A model generated the notes under the pieces. That model was not told the origin of the DNA. It was given only the letters and a program-made list of their open reading frames with translations, and did no database searches. Below are positions 48,151 through 56,178 of a DNA stretch of 64,000 bases, piece by piece (the first letter of the stretch is position 1; each line of letters opens with the position of its first letter). A program made the translations under genes and the position numbers. Source of the stretch: DATEJJ01 sp039649115 (GTDB lineage: Bacteria; Actinomycetota; Actinomycetes; Mycobacteriales; Micromonosporaceae); assembly GCA_039649115.1 (NCBI GenBank), contig JBBWZQ010000040.1, forward strand, positions 35,429 to 99,428. The letters run 5' to 3'.

Positions 48151-49397
48151 CGGGACTCCTCACCAGTGCCGAGACCGAGCCACTCGATCGCGGTGTCCAT
48201 GTCCTTGTCACCGCGGCCGGACAGGTTGACCAGGATGACGCCCTGGTCGCCCAGTTCCTTGCCGATCTTGATGGCACCGGCGAGCGCGTGCGCGGACTCG
48301 ATGGCCGGGATGATGCCCTCGGTCCGCGACAGCAGCGCGAACGCCTCCATCGCCTCGGCGTCGGTGATCGGGCGGTACTCGGCACGCCCGGTGTCCTTGA
48401 GGTGGGAGTGCTCCGGGCCGACGCCGGGGTAGTCGAGGCCCGCGGAGATCGAGTGGGCCTCGGTGATCTGCCCGTCGGAGTCCTGCAGCACGTAGGACAT
48501 CGCTCCGTGCAGCGCGCCGGGCGTACCGGCGGTCAGCGTCGCGCCGTGCCTGTTGGTCTCGATCCCGTCACCACCGGGCTCCAGGCCCACGAGTCGCACG
48601 TCGGGGTCGTCGATGAAGCCGTGGAAGATGCCGATCGCGTTCGACCCGCCGCCGACGCACGCGGCGACGACGTCCGGCAGCCGCCCGATCTTGTCGAGGA
48701 TCTGCTGCCTGGCCTCGATGCCGATCACGCGGTGGAAGTCGCGCACCAGCACCGGGAACGGGTGCGGGCCCGCGGCCGTGCCGAGCAGGTAGTGCGTGGT
48801 GTCCACATTGGTCACCCAGTCGCGCAGCGCCTCGTTGATGGCGTCCTTCAGCGTGCGCGAGCCGGTCTTGACCGGGATGACCTCGGCGCCGAGCAGGCGC
48901 ATGCGGGCCACGTTCAGCGCTTGACGCTTCGTGTCGACCTCGCCCATGTACACGACGCAGTCGAGACCCATCAGCGCGCACGCGGTCGCGGTGGCGACGC
49001 CGTGTTGCCCCGCGCCGGTCTCGGCGATGACGCGCTTCTTGCCCATCCGCTTGGTGAGCAGCGCCTGACCCAGCACGTTGTTGATCTTGTGGGAACCCGT
49101 GTGGTTCAGGTCCTCGCGCTTGAGGAAGATGCGTGCGCCGCCCGCGTGCTCGGCGAACTTGGGCGCCTCGGTGAGCAGCGACGGGCGGCCCGCGTACTCG
49201 CGCAGCAACCGGTCGAACTCGTTCAGGAAGTCCGGGTCCCGCCGCGCCTTGTCGTATTCGGCGGACAGCTCGTCCACCGCTCCGATCAGCGCCTCCGGCA
49301 TGAACCGGCCACCCCACGGACCGAAATGACCCCGCGCGTCCGGATCGTGCGGCGTGGGAGCGAACTGCCCGCTCCCACCCTGGCCGGTGGACGACAT
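48147..49397 (-). CDS. trpB: Tryptophan synthase beta chain
   Basis: 416 residues. PLP enzyme joining indole and serine. PLP lysine in LNHTGSHKINN; phosphate loop CVGGGSNAIG; GPWGGRFMPEAL start segment. ATG 49397. Confidence 0.96.
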   Translation of the reverse strand: MSSTGQGGSGQFAPTPHDPDARGHFGPWGGRFMPEALIGAVDELSAEYDKARRDPDFLNEFDRLLREYAGRPSLLTEAPKFAEHAGGARIFLKREDLNHTGSHKINNVLGQALLTKRMGKKRVIAETGAGQHGVATATACALMGLDCVVYMGEVDTKRQALNVARMRLLGAEVIPVKTGSRTLKDAINEALRDWVTNVDTTHYLLGTAAGPHPFPVLVRDFHRVIGIEARQQILDKIGRLPDVVAACVGGGSNAIGIFHGFIDDPDVRLVGLEPGGDGIETNRHGATLTAGTPGALHGAMSYVLQDSDGQITEAHSISAGLDYPGVGPEHSHLKDTGRAEYRPITDAEAMEAFALLSRTEGIIPAIESAHALAGAIKIGKELGDQGVILVNLSGRGDKDMDTAIEWLGLGTGEESR

Positions 49398-49419
49398 GCG
49401 ATCTTCCTCTCGTTCGCGG

Positions 49420-50229
49420 TCAGCGGCTGGGTCGTGGACACGCCGGGTGCGAACCCGCCGTCACGAGCTTGTTCACCGCGACCTTGGGGTCATCACTGGT
49501 CACCAGGCCCTCGCCGACCAGCACGGCGTCCGCGCCCGCTCCCGCGTAGGCCATCAGGTCACCCGGACCGCGAACGCCGGACTCGGCGACCTTGATGGTC
49601 TCGAACGGCAGGCCCGGTGCGATCCGGCCGAACACGTCCCGGTCCACGTCGAGGGTGTGCAGATTGCGCGCGTTGACGCCGATCACGCTCGCACCGGCCT
49701 CCAGCGCACGGTCCGCCTCCTCAGCGGTGTGCACCTCGACCAGTGCGGTCATGCCGAGCGACTCCACCCGGTCCAACAGGGACACGAGCGCGTTCTGCTC
49801 CAGAGCGGCCACGATGAGCAGCACCAGGTCCGCACCGTGCATCCGTGCCTCGTGCACCTGGTACGGGCTCACGATGAAGTCCTTGCGGAGCAAGGGAACC
49901 TTCACGGCGGCGCGCACCGCGTCGAAATCGGCGAGCGAGCCACCGAAGCGCCGCTGCTCGGTCAGCACGCTGATGACCCGCGCGCCTCCCGCCTCGTACG
50001 CGGCCGCGAGCTCGGCCGGCTCCGGGATGTTCGCGAGGTCACCCTTCGAGGGGCTGCGCCGCTTGACCTCCGCGATCACGCCGACCCCTGGGCCGCGCAG
50101 GATCGCCATCACGTCCTGAGCAGGCGCGACCTTGGCCGCGCGCTCCTTGACGGTCTCGAAGGACAACTCCGCCTGACGGACGGCGAGGTCCTCGCGGACA
50201 CCGTCGATGATCGATTCGAGAACGGTCAC
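49420..50229 (-). CDS. trpC: Indole-3-glycerol phosphate synthase
   Basis: 269 residues from GTG 50229 (GAGG 8 bases upstream). TIM barrel with IAEVKRRSPSKGD, PLLRKDFIV and VAESGVRGPGD. No TrpF domain is fused. The GTG overlaps the stop of a possible 26-codon upstream frame (GTGA). Confidence 0.94.
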   Translation of the reverse strand: MTVLESIIDGVREDLAVRQAELSFETVKERAAKVAPAQDVMAILRGPGVGVIAEVKRRSPSKGDLANIPEPAELAAAYEAGGARVISVLTEQRRFGGSLADFDAVRAAVKVPLLRKDFIVSPYQVHEARMHGADLVLLIVAALEQNALVSLLDRVESLGMTALVEVHTAEEADRALEAGASVIGVNARNLHTLDVDRDVFGRIAPGLPFETIKVAESGVRGPGDLMAYAGAGADAVLVGEGLVTSDDPKVAVNKLVTAGSHPACPRPSR

Positions 50230-50306
50230 CCGAACACCTCGCCAGTAGTCCTGAAAAGCGTCTCCAGCACCGCACTGCCGACTAGCCCGGTAGCAAGCTC
50301 CCGCAC
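50226..50306 (-). CDS. Possible 26-residue small ORF coupled to trpC
   Basis: GTG 50306 has AAGGGGAG 7 bases upstream and its stop overlaps the trpC GTG as GTGA. The peptide (starting VRELATGLVGSAVLETLF) has no tryptophan, so it is not a classic trp leader. The rest of the 207-base trpM-trpC gap shows nothing else. Could be a translational coupling peptide or chance. Confidence 0.35.
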   Translation of the reverse strand: MRELATGLVGSAVLETLFRTTGEVFG

Positions 50307-50436
50307 GTCGTGCTCCCCTTCCCGCCGCAAGGATGCTAACCCCGCCGGAGTTCCGCACCGACCACCGGGTGTGCCGATCCGCCCTGCTGGCGCAGGGTTC
50401 TCGGGAACACCACGTGTGGAGGTGCGGCCGGGAACC

Positions 50437-50970
50437 TCAGTCCCGGTCAGCGGCGCCACTGTCCGTTGGATCGTCGCCGCGCTCCAGAGCGTTCCACATC
50501 TCCTTGTCCGGATCTGCGGCGCGCTTGGCCGCTCCGGGAGTCTGGTAGCTGCCGCCGAGCCTGGTCATCCGGTCCGCGCGCCACACCAGCAGCACGCCCG
50601 CGGCCAGCACGGACAGCCCTCCCGCGACTGCCAGCGCACGTGGCGCGGCACCGCCGGACGCCGACCCCGGCAGCCACACCGCACCGGCCCCGGCGAGAGC
50701 GACGAGCACGCCGAGCACACGACGGACCCAGCCGCCGAGTGCGACCGTCGCCGCGATCGCGGCCAGTGCGAGCACCGCGAGCGGGACGAGGCCCGGCACG
50801 ACTTCGGCACCTGTCCGGCTGACGACCGCGACACCGCTGCCCGCGCGGTCGACCGACTGCGACGTCCAGGTGAGCCGGGAGGAACCCCACAGGGCGGCCG
50901 CGCCGAGCACCAGGAGGACGATCACCATCCACAGTGGACGGCGACCTGGGCGGACGCGCCGCTCAGACAC
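50437..50970 (-). CDS. Tryptophan operon-associated membrane protein
   Basis: 177 residues from GTG 50970, overlapping the trpE stop by 8 bases. Three to four membrane helices with the pattern of the actinobacterial Trp_oprn_chp family (LTWTSQ after the first helix), always found between trpE and trpC. Role unknown; tryptophan-linked transport or regulation has been suggested only by position. Confidence 0.85.
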   Translation of the reverse strand: MSERRVRPGRRPLWMVIVLLVLGAAALWGSSRLTWTSQSVDRAGSGVAVVSRTGAEVVPGLVPLAVLALAAIAATVALGGWVRRVLGVLVALAGAGAVWLPGSASGGAAPRALAVAGGLSVLAAGVLLVWRADRMTRLGGSYQTPGAAKRAADPDKEMWNALERGDDPTDSGAADRD

Positions 50971-52519
50971 CGGTGTCGTCCACCGCGGGAGACATGGTCT
51001 GCGCGGTCGCGATCGCGGCGAGCACGGCGCCCGCCTTGTTGAGCGTCTCGTTGTCCTCGGCCACCGGGTCCGAGTCTGCCACGATGCCGCCACCTGCCTG
51101 GACGTATGCGACGCCGTCGCGCACCAGCGCGGTGCGGATGGCGATGGCGGTGTCCGCATCACCCGCGAAGTCGAGGTAACCCACGATGCCGCCGTACACG
51201 CCGCGCCGGGTCGGCTCCAACTCCTCGATCAGCTCCATCGCGCGCGGCTTGGGCGCGCCGGACAGCGTGCCGGCCGGGAAGCACGCGGCGACCGCGTCGA
51301 ACGCGGTGCGCCCCTCGGCGAGCTGACCGGTCACCGTCGACACGATGTGCATCACGTGGCTGTACCGCTCGACCTTGAAGAAGTCGACGACGTGCACCGA
51401 GCCCGGCTTGCACACGCGGCCCAGGTCGTTGCGGCCCAGGTCGACGAGCATGAGGTGTTCAGCACGCTCCTTCGGGTCGGAGAGGAGATCCTTCTCCAGC
51501 AGCGCGTCCTCGTCCGGGTCCTCGCTGCGCCAGCGCGTGCCCGCGATGGGGTGCGTGGTGGCCTTGCCCTCCCGCACGGTGACCAGCGACTCGGGACTGG
51601 AACCGACGATGTCGAAGCCCTCGAGCCGCAGCAGGTACATGTACGGGCTGGGGTTGGAGGTCCGCAGCACGCGGTAGACGTCGAGCGCGTCGGCGGTGGT
51701 CTGCATCTCGAACCGCTGCGACACGACGACCTGGAACGCCTCGCCTGCCCGGATGGCCTCCTTGGCCTTCTCGACGGCGGCGTGGTGCTCCTCCTGCGTG
51801 CGATGGCGCACGAACTCGGGCTTCGGCCGCGAGAACACCGCCGCGGTCGGCGGCGCGGGCGTGTGCATCTCGAGCGTCATCCGATCCAGGCGCGCCACCG
51901 CGTCGTCGTACGCGGCGTCGACTCGCTCCGGGGAGTTGTCCCAGTTCACCGCGTTGGCGATGAGCGTGACGGTGCCCTCGTGGTGGTCCAGCGCCGCCAG
52001 GTCGGTGGCCAGGAGCATGACCAGCTCGGGCACCTTCAAGTCGTCCTCGGCGAGGTTCGGCAGCCGCTCCAGCCGCCGGACGGCGTCGTAGCCGACGTAG
52101 CCCACCATGCCGCCGGTGAGCGGAGGCAGACCGGGCAGCGGGTCGGTGCGCAGCGCCTCGACCGTCTCACGCAGCGCCACCAGGGGGTCGCCGCCCTCCG
52201 GGAGACCGACCGGCGGGGTACCGGTCCAGCGCGCCTCGCCGCCCGACGCGGTCAGCGCGGCGGAGCTGCGCACGCCGATGAACGACCAGCGCGACCACGA
52301 CCGGCCGTTCTCGGCGGACTCGAAGAGGAACGTACCGGGCCGGTCCGCGGCGAGCTTGCGGTAGAGGCCGACCGGCGTCTCCGCGTCGGCGAGCAACCGC
52401 CGGACGACGGGGACGACCCTGCGATGCTCGGCCAGCACGTGGAACTCTTCGCGGGTGGGGCTGATGGTCCCGAGACCCGAGTTGGCGACTGCACCGATGA
52501 CGCTGACCATGGGCTTCAT
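50963..52519 (-). CDS. trpE: Anthranilate synthase component I
   Basis: 518 residues from ATG 52519 (a second ATG at 52510 is equally possible). Chorismate-utilising fold; SPESLV, the C-terminal PAGTLSGAPKPRAMELI and GGIVGYLDFAGD are typical, and an LFES element near the N terminus corresponds to the tryptophan feedback site. The glutaminase subunit (TrpG) is not in the window. Only 90 bases separate it from divergent tetR and no tryptophan-rich leader peptide or attenuator is seen. Confidence 0.94.
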   Translation of the reverse strand: MKPMVSVIGAVANSGLGTISPTREEFHVLAEHRRVVPVVRRLLADAETPVGLYRKLAADRPGTFLFESAENGRSWSRWSFIGVRSSAALTASGGEARWTGTPPVGLPEGGDPLVALRETVEALRTDPLPGLPPLTGGMVGYVGYDAVRRLERLPNLAEDDLKVPELVMLLATDLAALDHHEGTVTLIANAVNWDNSPERVDAAYDDAVARLDRMTLEMHTPAPPTAAVFSRPKPEFVRHRTQEEHHAAVEKAKEAIRAGEAFQVVVSQRFEMQTTADALDVYRVLRTSNPSPYMYLLRLEGFDIVGSSPESLVTVREGKATTHPIAGTRWRSEDPDEDALLEKDLLSDPKERAEHLMLVDLGRNDLGRVCKPGSVHVVDFFKVERYSHVMHIVSTVTGQLAEGRTAFDAVAACFPAGTLSGAPKPRAMELIEELEPTRRGVYGGIVGYLDFAGDADTAIAIRTALVRDGVAYVQAGGGIVADSDPVAEDNETLNKAGAVLAAIATAQTMSPAVDDTGV

Positions 52520-52561
52520 TGTGCCGGGGCGGTTCGAAACGGCCCCAAGCGCCCCCAGAAT

Positions 52562-52579
52562 TTTCAGCACTTGTTGAAA
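52562..52579. promoter_or_regulatory. Palindrome TTTCAgCA..TGtTGAAA, candidate TetR operator
   Basis: 18-bp near-palindrome (arms TTTCAGCA and TGTTGAAA with one mismatch) in the 90-base divergent gap between trpE and the tetR gene, in an AT-rich patch. Placement suits autoregulation and possible effect on trpE. Confidence 0.45.
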
Positions 52580-52608
52580 TATTGTCGGCACGAGAACATG
52601 ATGGCGAC

Positions 52609-53235
52609 GTGACACCAGCTGTTGAGCAAGGCGGGCCGAAGCGGCGCGGGCGGCGCGGGGCCGGCGAGGACACCAAGGCCACGCTGCTGGACGCGGCGCG
52701 GCAGGTCTTCATCGAACGCGGCTACGAGGGCGCGACGGTGCGCACGATCGCCTCCAAGGCCGGCGTGGACGCGGCAATGGTCAACCACTGGTTCGGCAGC
52801 AAGGAAGGCCTGTTCGCCCAAGCCGTGCTCCAGGTCCCCTTCGATCCGCACGAGCTCATCGGGCGGCTGGTCAGCGGACCGCGCGAGGAGATCGGCGAGC
52901 GCATCGTCCGGAACTTCCTCGGCGTCTGGGACGCCACCGGCGGCGGCCAGTTCGCCGCGCTCATGCGCAGCGTGACCGGTCACGACGCGGTCGCGGACAT
53001 GCTGAGGGAGTTCTTCCTGCACATGCTGCTCAAGCGGGTCACCGTGGAACTCGGCGCGGACCAGGCGGAACTGCGGGCGACGTTGTGCGCGACGCAGATC
53101 TTCGGCATGGGCGTGATCCGGTACGTGGTCCGCTTCGAGCCGCTGGCCTCCGCCGACGTCGACACGGTGGTCGCCGCGGTCGCGCCGACCCTGCAGCGCT
53201 ACCTGACCGGCGACATCACCCGGCCGCCCTCGTGA
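52609..53235 (+). CDS. TetR-family transcriptional regulator
   Basis: 208 residues from GTG 52609. N-terminal HTH (about 25-70): TVRTIASKAGVDAAMVNHWFGSKE; C-terminal ligand domain of the TetR_C type with Phe/Leu rich helices. It interrupts the his-trp run on the opposite strand. Target probably itself; ligand unknown. Confidence 0.88.
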   Translation: MTPAVEQGGPKRRGRRGAGEDTKATLLDAARQVFIERGYEGATVRTIASKAGVDAAMVNHWFGSKEGLFAQAVLQVPFDPHELIGRLVSGPREEIGERIVRNFLGVWDATGGGQFAALMRSVTGHDAVADMLREFFLHMLLKRVTVELGADQAELRATLCATQIFGMGVIRYVVRFEPLASADVDTVVAAVAPTLQRYLTGDITRPPS

Positions 53236-53270
53236 GTGATGAGCAGCGCTGTGGCGCCCTCATCACTCAC
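53232..53270. terminator. Bidirectional hairpin covering both stop codons
   Basis: Perfect 12-bp stem (53232-53243 with 53259-53270), 15-nt loop. The tetR stop (53233-53235) lies in one arm and the hisI stop (53267-53269) in the other. Confidence 0.7.
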
Positions 53271-53641
53271 GACCTCTGATCAGGGGAAACGGGCTCGTCG
53301 GCCAGGAGCACGGTGGCGTCGAAGCAGGTGTGGTCACCTGTGTGACACGCGGCACCCACCTGGTCCACGACGAGCAGGACCGTGTCGCCGTCGCAGTCCA
53401 ACCGCACCTCGTGCACGTACTGGGTGTGTCCCGAGGTCTCCCCCTTGACCCACTCCCGCTGACGGCTGCGCGAGTAGTAGGTGGCACGACGGGTCGTCAG
53501 CGTCTTGTGCAGCGCCTCGTCGTCCATCCACGCGACCATCAGCACCTCACCGGTGCCGCGCTGCTGGGCCACGGCGCAGACCAGGCCGTCGGCGGTGCGC
53601 TTGAGCCGGGAGGCGATCGACGGGTCGAGCGGACCGGTCAC
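53267..53641 (-). CDS. hisI: Phosphoribosyl-AMP cyclohydrolase
   Basis: 124 residues from GTG 53641. Third step of histidine synthesis. Zinc ligands: LDCDGDT, ACHTGDHTCF; substrate segment EWVKGETSGHTQ. Monofunctional (no HisE domain). Overlaps the upstream membrane protein gene by 4 bases. Confidence 0.94.
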   Translation of the reverse strand: MTGPLDPSIASRLKRTADGLVCAVAQQRGTGEVLMVAWMDDEALHKTLTTRRATYYSRSRQREWVKGETSGHTQYVHEVRLDCDGDTVLLVVDQVGAACHTGDHTCFDATVLLADEPVSPDQRS

Positions 53642-54033
53642 TGACGACCTCCCAGGTGAGCCCGCGCCGGGCCGGAGCTGAGCAGCACGAAGCCGTAGAC
53701 GTGCGCGGCGGACAGCACTCCCGAAAGCACCCGCACCCACCACGGCGCGGCGGCCAGCACGATCAGCAGGTGCACCAGCGCCACCACGGTGAACACGACG
53801 CAGCCGGTGATCCGCGCGGGCTTGAACCGCGCCACCAGACCACCCGCGACGAGCAGTTCGAGCACGGCGATCACGATCGGGAACTTCAGCAGCGACCCGT
53901 CGCCGTCGACCTGCGAGCGGACGAGGGCCGAAAGCACGAACAGCAACGCCCCGCCCGCGGCGATCAGCACGGGCACGAGCAGCTCGGGAGGCAGCGCCGA
54001 CCGACCGGTCGGACCGCTGGGCCAACGGATCAC
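53638..54033 (-). CDS. Four-helix membrane protein embedded between hisF and hisI
   Basis: 131 residues, four predicted membrane helices (about 18-38, 48-68, 75-95, 97-117), no recognised motif. It overlaps hisF and hisI by 4 bases each (ATGA and GTGA), so it is translated as part of the his operon. I do not know the function; a role in export or in membrane attachment of the pathway would be guesswork. Confidence 0.8.
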   Translation of the reverse strand: MIRWPSGPTGRSALPPELLVPVLIAAGGALLFVLSALVRSQVDGDGSLLKFPIVIAVLELLVAGGLVARFKPARITGCVVFTVVALVHLLIVLAAAPWWVRVLSGVLSAAHVYGFVLLSSGPARAHLGGRQ

Positions 54034-54803
54034 CGGACCACCACGCCCGCCTGGCGCAGACCGTCCTTCACCTCGGCGATCCGGAGCTGTCCGAAGTGGA
54101 ACACGCTGGCGGCCAGCACTGCGTCGGCACCGGCCTGCACCGCGGGCGGGAAGTGGTCGACGGCCCCGGCGCCACCGCTGGCGATGAGCGGCACGTCCAC
54201 CACCGCGCGCACCCGACGCAGGAGGTCGAGGTCGAAACCGGCCTTGGTGCCGTCCGCGTCCATGGAGTTGAGCAGGATCTCACCGACACCGAGTTCCTGG
54301 CCCTTGGCGGCCCACTCGACCGCGTCGATCCCGGTCCCGCGGCGGCCGCCGTGCGTGGTGACCTCGAAGCCGGACGGGGTCGGCTCCGCGCCCTCGGGAA
54401 CGCGCCGCGCGTCGACCGACAGCACGACGCACTGGGCGCCGAACCGCTGGGAGCACTCACGCAACAGGTCGGGCCGCGCGATCGCGGCGGTGTTCAGGCT
54501 GACCTTGTCCGCCCCCGCACGCAGCAGGCGGTCGACGTCGTCGGGGCTGCGCACGCCGCCGCCCACGGTGAGCGGGATGAACACCTGCTCGGCGGTGCGG
54601 CGGACCACGTCGAAGGTCGTCTCACGGTCGGACGAGGACGCGGTGACGTCGAGGAAGGTCAACTCGTCCGCACCCTCGGCGTCGTAGGCCCTGGCGAGCT
54701 CGACCGGATCGCCCGCGTCGACCAGGTTCGTGAAGTTGACGCCCTTCACCACCCGGCCCGAATCGACGTCGAGGCAGGGGATCACGCGGACCGCAACGGA
54801 CAT
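54030..54803 (-). CDS. hisF: Imidazole glycerol phosphate synthase, cyclase subunit
   Basis: 257 residues from ATG 54803 (MSVAVRVIPCLDVDSGRVVKG). TIM barrel with catalytic Asp in PCLDVDSG and in LLNSMDADGTK. Works with HisH, which supplies ammonia. The 212 bases upstream (54804-55015) show no gene. Confidence 0.95.
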   Translation of the reverse strand: MSVAVRVIPCLDVDSGRVVKGVNFTNLVDAGDPVELARAYDAEGADELTFLDVTASSSDRETTFDVVRRTAEQVFIPLTVGGGVRSPDDVDRLLRAGADKVSLNTAAIARPDLLRECSQRFGAQCVVLSVDARRVPEGAEPTPSGFEVTTHGGRRGTGIDAVEWAAKGQELGVGEILLNSMDADGTKAGFDLDLLRRVRAVVDVPLIASGGAGAVDHFPPAVQAGADAVLAASVFHFGQLRIAEVKDGLRQAGVVVR

Positions 54804-55015
54804 GCCTTGAGCGTACGGGGACGCGACGTGCGGTGATGACATCCGGCCAGCTGCCCGCGGTGCTGTTGCTCACGATGTGCGCCCCCGCGCGGGCCGCCCG
54901 CGCGCGGGGCTTGTCCGCATGGGCGACGTGCACGCGCGTCGTCGCGTTCGGACCGCTCGCTGCGACCACCGCGGTCGTCACGTGATCGACCACCCGTGGC
55001 GCTACGGTTCACACC

Positions 55016-55399
55016 GTGACCAGTGATGTCGCCCGGCTGGCCGAGGGCAAGTACTTGCTGCTGACCACCTTCCGCAAGGACGGCACGCCCGTGCCGACCC
55101 CCGTGTGGGTGACCGGAGACGACGGCGGGCTGATCGTGTGGACGGCGGCCGACTCCGGCAAGGTCAAGCGCATCCGCCGCAACCGCGATGTCGAGGTCGG
55201 GCCGTGCGACGTGCGTGGCAACCCGACCGGCGCATCGGTTCCCGCACGGGCGGAGATCCTCGACGACGCGGGCTCCGACCGTGCGCGCGAGCTGATCGCC
55301 CGCAAGTACGGGATCCTCGGCCGGATCACGATGTTCGGCAGCCGCCTTCGTCGTGGCAGGAAGGGCACCGTGGGCATCGCCGTGACATCGTCAACCTGA
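55016..55399 (+). CDS. PPOX-class F420-dependent flavin/deazaflavin reductase
   Basis: 127 residues from GTG 55016, leaderless in appearance (TACGGT about 12 bases upstream as a -10). Split beta-barrel of the pyridoxamine-phosphate oxidase superfamily: GKYLLLTTFRKDGTPVPTPVW, KVKRIRRNRDVEVGPC. F420 is the usual cofactor of such actinobacterial proteins. Its 3' end carries one of two operator palindromes for the next gene. Confidence 0.82.
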   Translation: MTSDVARLAEGKYLLLTTFRKDGTPVPTPVWVTGDDGGLIVWTAADSGKVKRIRRNRDVEVGPCDVRGNPTGASVPARAEILDDAGSDRARELIARKYGILGRITMFGSRLRRGRKGTVGIAVTSST

Positions 55400-55436
55400 T
55401 GTTGACGATGATCTGTACGTCAACTTATGGTTGACG
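55389..55436 (+). promoter_or_regulatory. Two tandem perfect palindromes CGTCAAC-N5-GTTGACG over a promoter
   Basis: Palindrome 1 at 55389-55407 (spacer CTGAT), palindrome 2 at 55418-55436 (spacer TTATG), centres 29 bases apart. A promoter fits inside them: -35 TTGACG (55402-55407) in the right arm of the first, -10 TATGGT (55426-55431) in the second, 18-base spacing. The expected transcript start falls at about the ATG (55438), so the gene is probably leaderless and repressed when both sites are filled. The N-terminal HTH of the product is the first candidate to bind. Confidence 0.8.
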
Positions 55437-55437
55437 C

Positions 55438-56178
55438 ATGTCGACGTCGCCCGTGCAGCTCACCGACCTGATCGTCTCGGTCGCCTCATCGCATCCGGAC
55501 GGCGACGTCCTGCAGCGACTGACCGCGGCGGTCCGCCTCAGCGCGCAACTCGACGAACTCGGTGATCACCTCATCGGGCACTTCGTCGACGAAGCCCGCC
55601 GGTCCGGCGCGTCCTGGACCGACATCGGCGACAGCATCGGCGTCAGCAAGCAGGCGGCGCAGAAGCGGTTCGTTCCCCGCGAATCGCCCGAAGTCGAAGC
55701 CTTGGCGAAGCCGTCGTTCGACCGCTACACCCAGAGGGCGCGCCGCGTCGTCGCGCTGGCCCGCCACCACGCGAGGTTCAGCGAACGCATCGGAACCGAG
55801 CACCTGCTGCTCGGTCTCCTCGACGAGAACGGCGGCCTCGCGGCGAAGACGATCCGTGAACTCGAGGCCGCGGAGGGCACGACCCGCATGGCCGCCCTCG
55901 CGACGCTGGACGGCACGAGCAGGACGCGCGACGAGCAGCAGCCGTACACGACGCACTGCAAGAAGGCACTGGAGCTCTCGGTTCGCGAAGCGTTGCGCCT
56001 GGGCCACAACTTCGTGGGGACCGAGCACATCCTGCTCGGCGTGCTCGGCGAAGGCGCCGGTACCGGCGCCAAGGTGCTCGCCAGCACCGGCGTGACGGCC
56101 CAGGCCGCCGAGGCCTACGTGGTGCGCAAGATCGACAAAGCTCTCAGCGGACGGCGGACAGCGCCTGAGGAAGGGTGA
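55438..56178 (+). CDS. HTH plus Clp N-terminal domain protein
   Basis: 246 residues. Residues about 30-80 hold a helix-turn-helix (GASWTDIGDSIGVSKQAAQKRF). Residues about 90-240 are two Clp_N repeats (FSERIGTEHLLLGLLDENG and LGHNFVGTEHILLGVLGEG), the adaptor- and substrate-binding module of ClpC/ClpA, but no AAA+ ATPase is present. Such a protein could act as a transcription regulator sensing unfolded or Clp-bound proteins, or as a Clp adaptor; this is inference. Two perfect palindromes cover its promoter, suggesting autoregulation. The 3' end overlaps convergent hisA by 35 bases. Confidence 0.85.
   Translation: MSTSPVQLTDLIVSVASSHPDGDVLQRLTAAVRLSAQLDELGDHLIGHFVDEARRSGASWTDIGDSIGVSKQAAQKRFVPRESPEVEALAKPSFDRYTQRARRVVALARHHARFSERIGTEHLLLGLLDENGGLAAKTIRELEAAEGTTRMAALATLDGTSRTRDEQQPYTTHCKKALELSVREALRLGHNFVGTEHILLGVLGEGAGTGAKVLASTGVTAQAAEAYVVRKIDKALSGRRTAPEEG

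Noticed and set aside
52520..52608. Trp attenuator or leader peptide before trpE
   Set aside because: No TGG-rich short frame and no terminator/antiterminator pair in the 90 bases.
54782..55012. 76-codon minus-strand frame upstream of hisF
   Set aside because: Arg/Gly/Asp-rich noise without ribosome site; hisF starts at 54803 within it in another frame.
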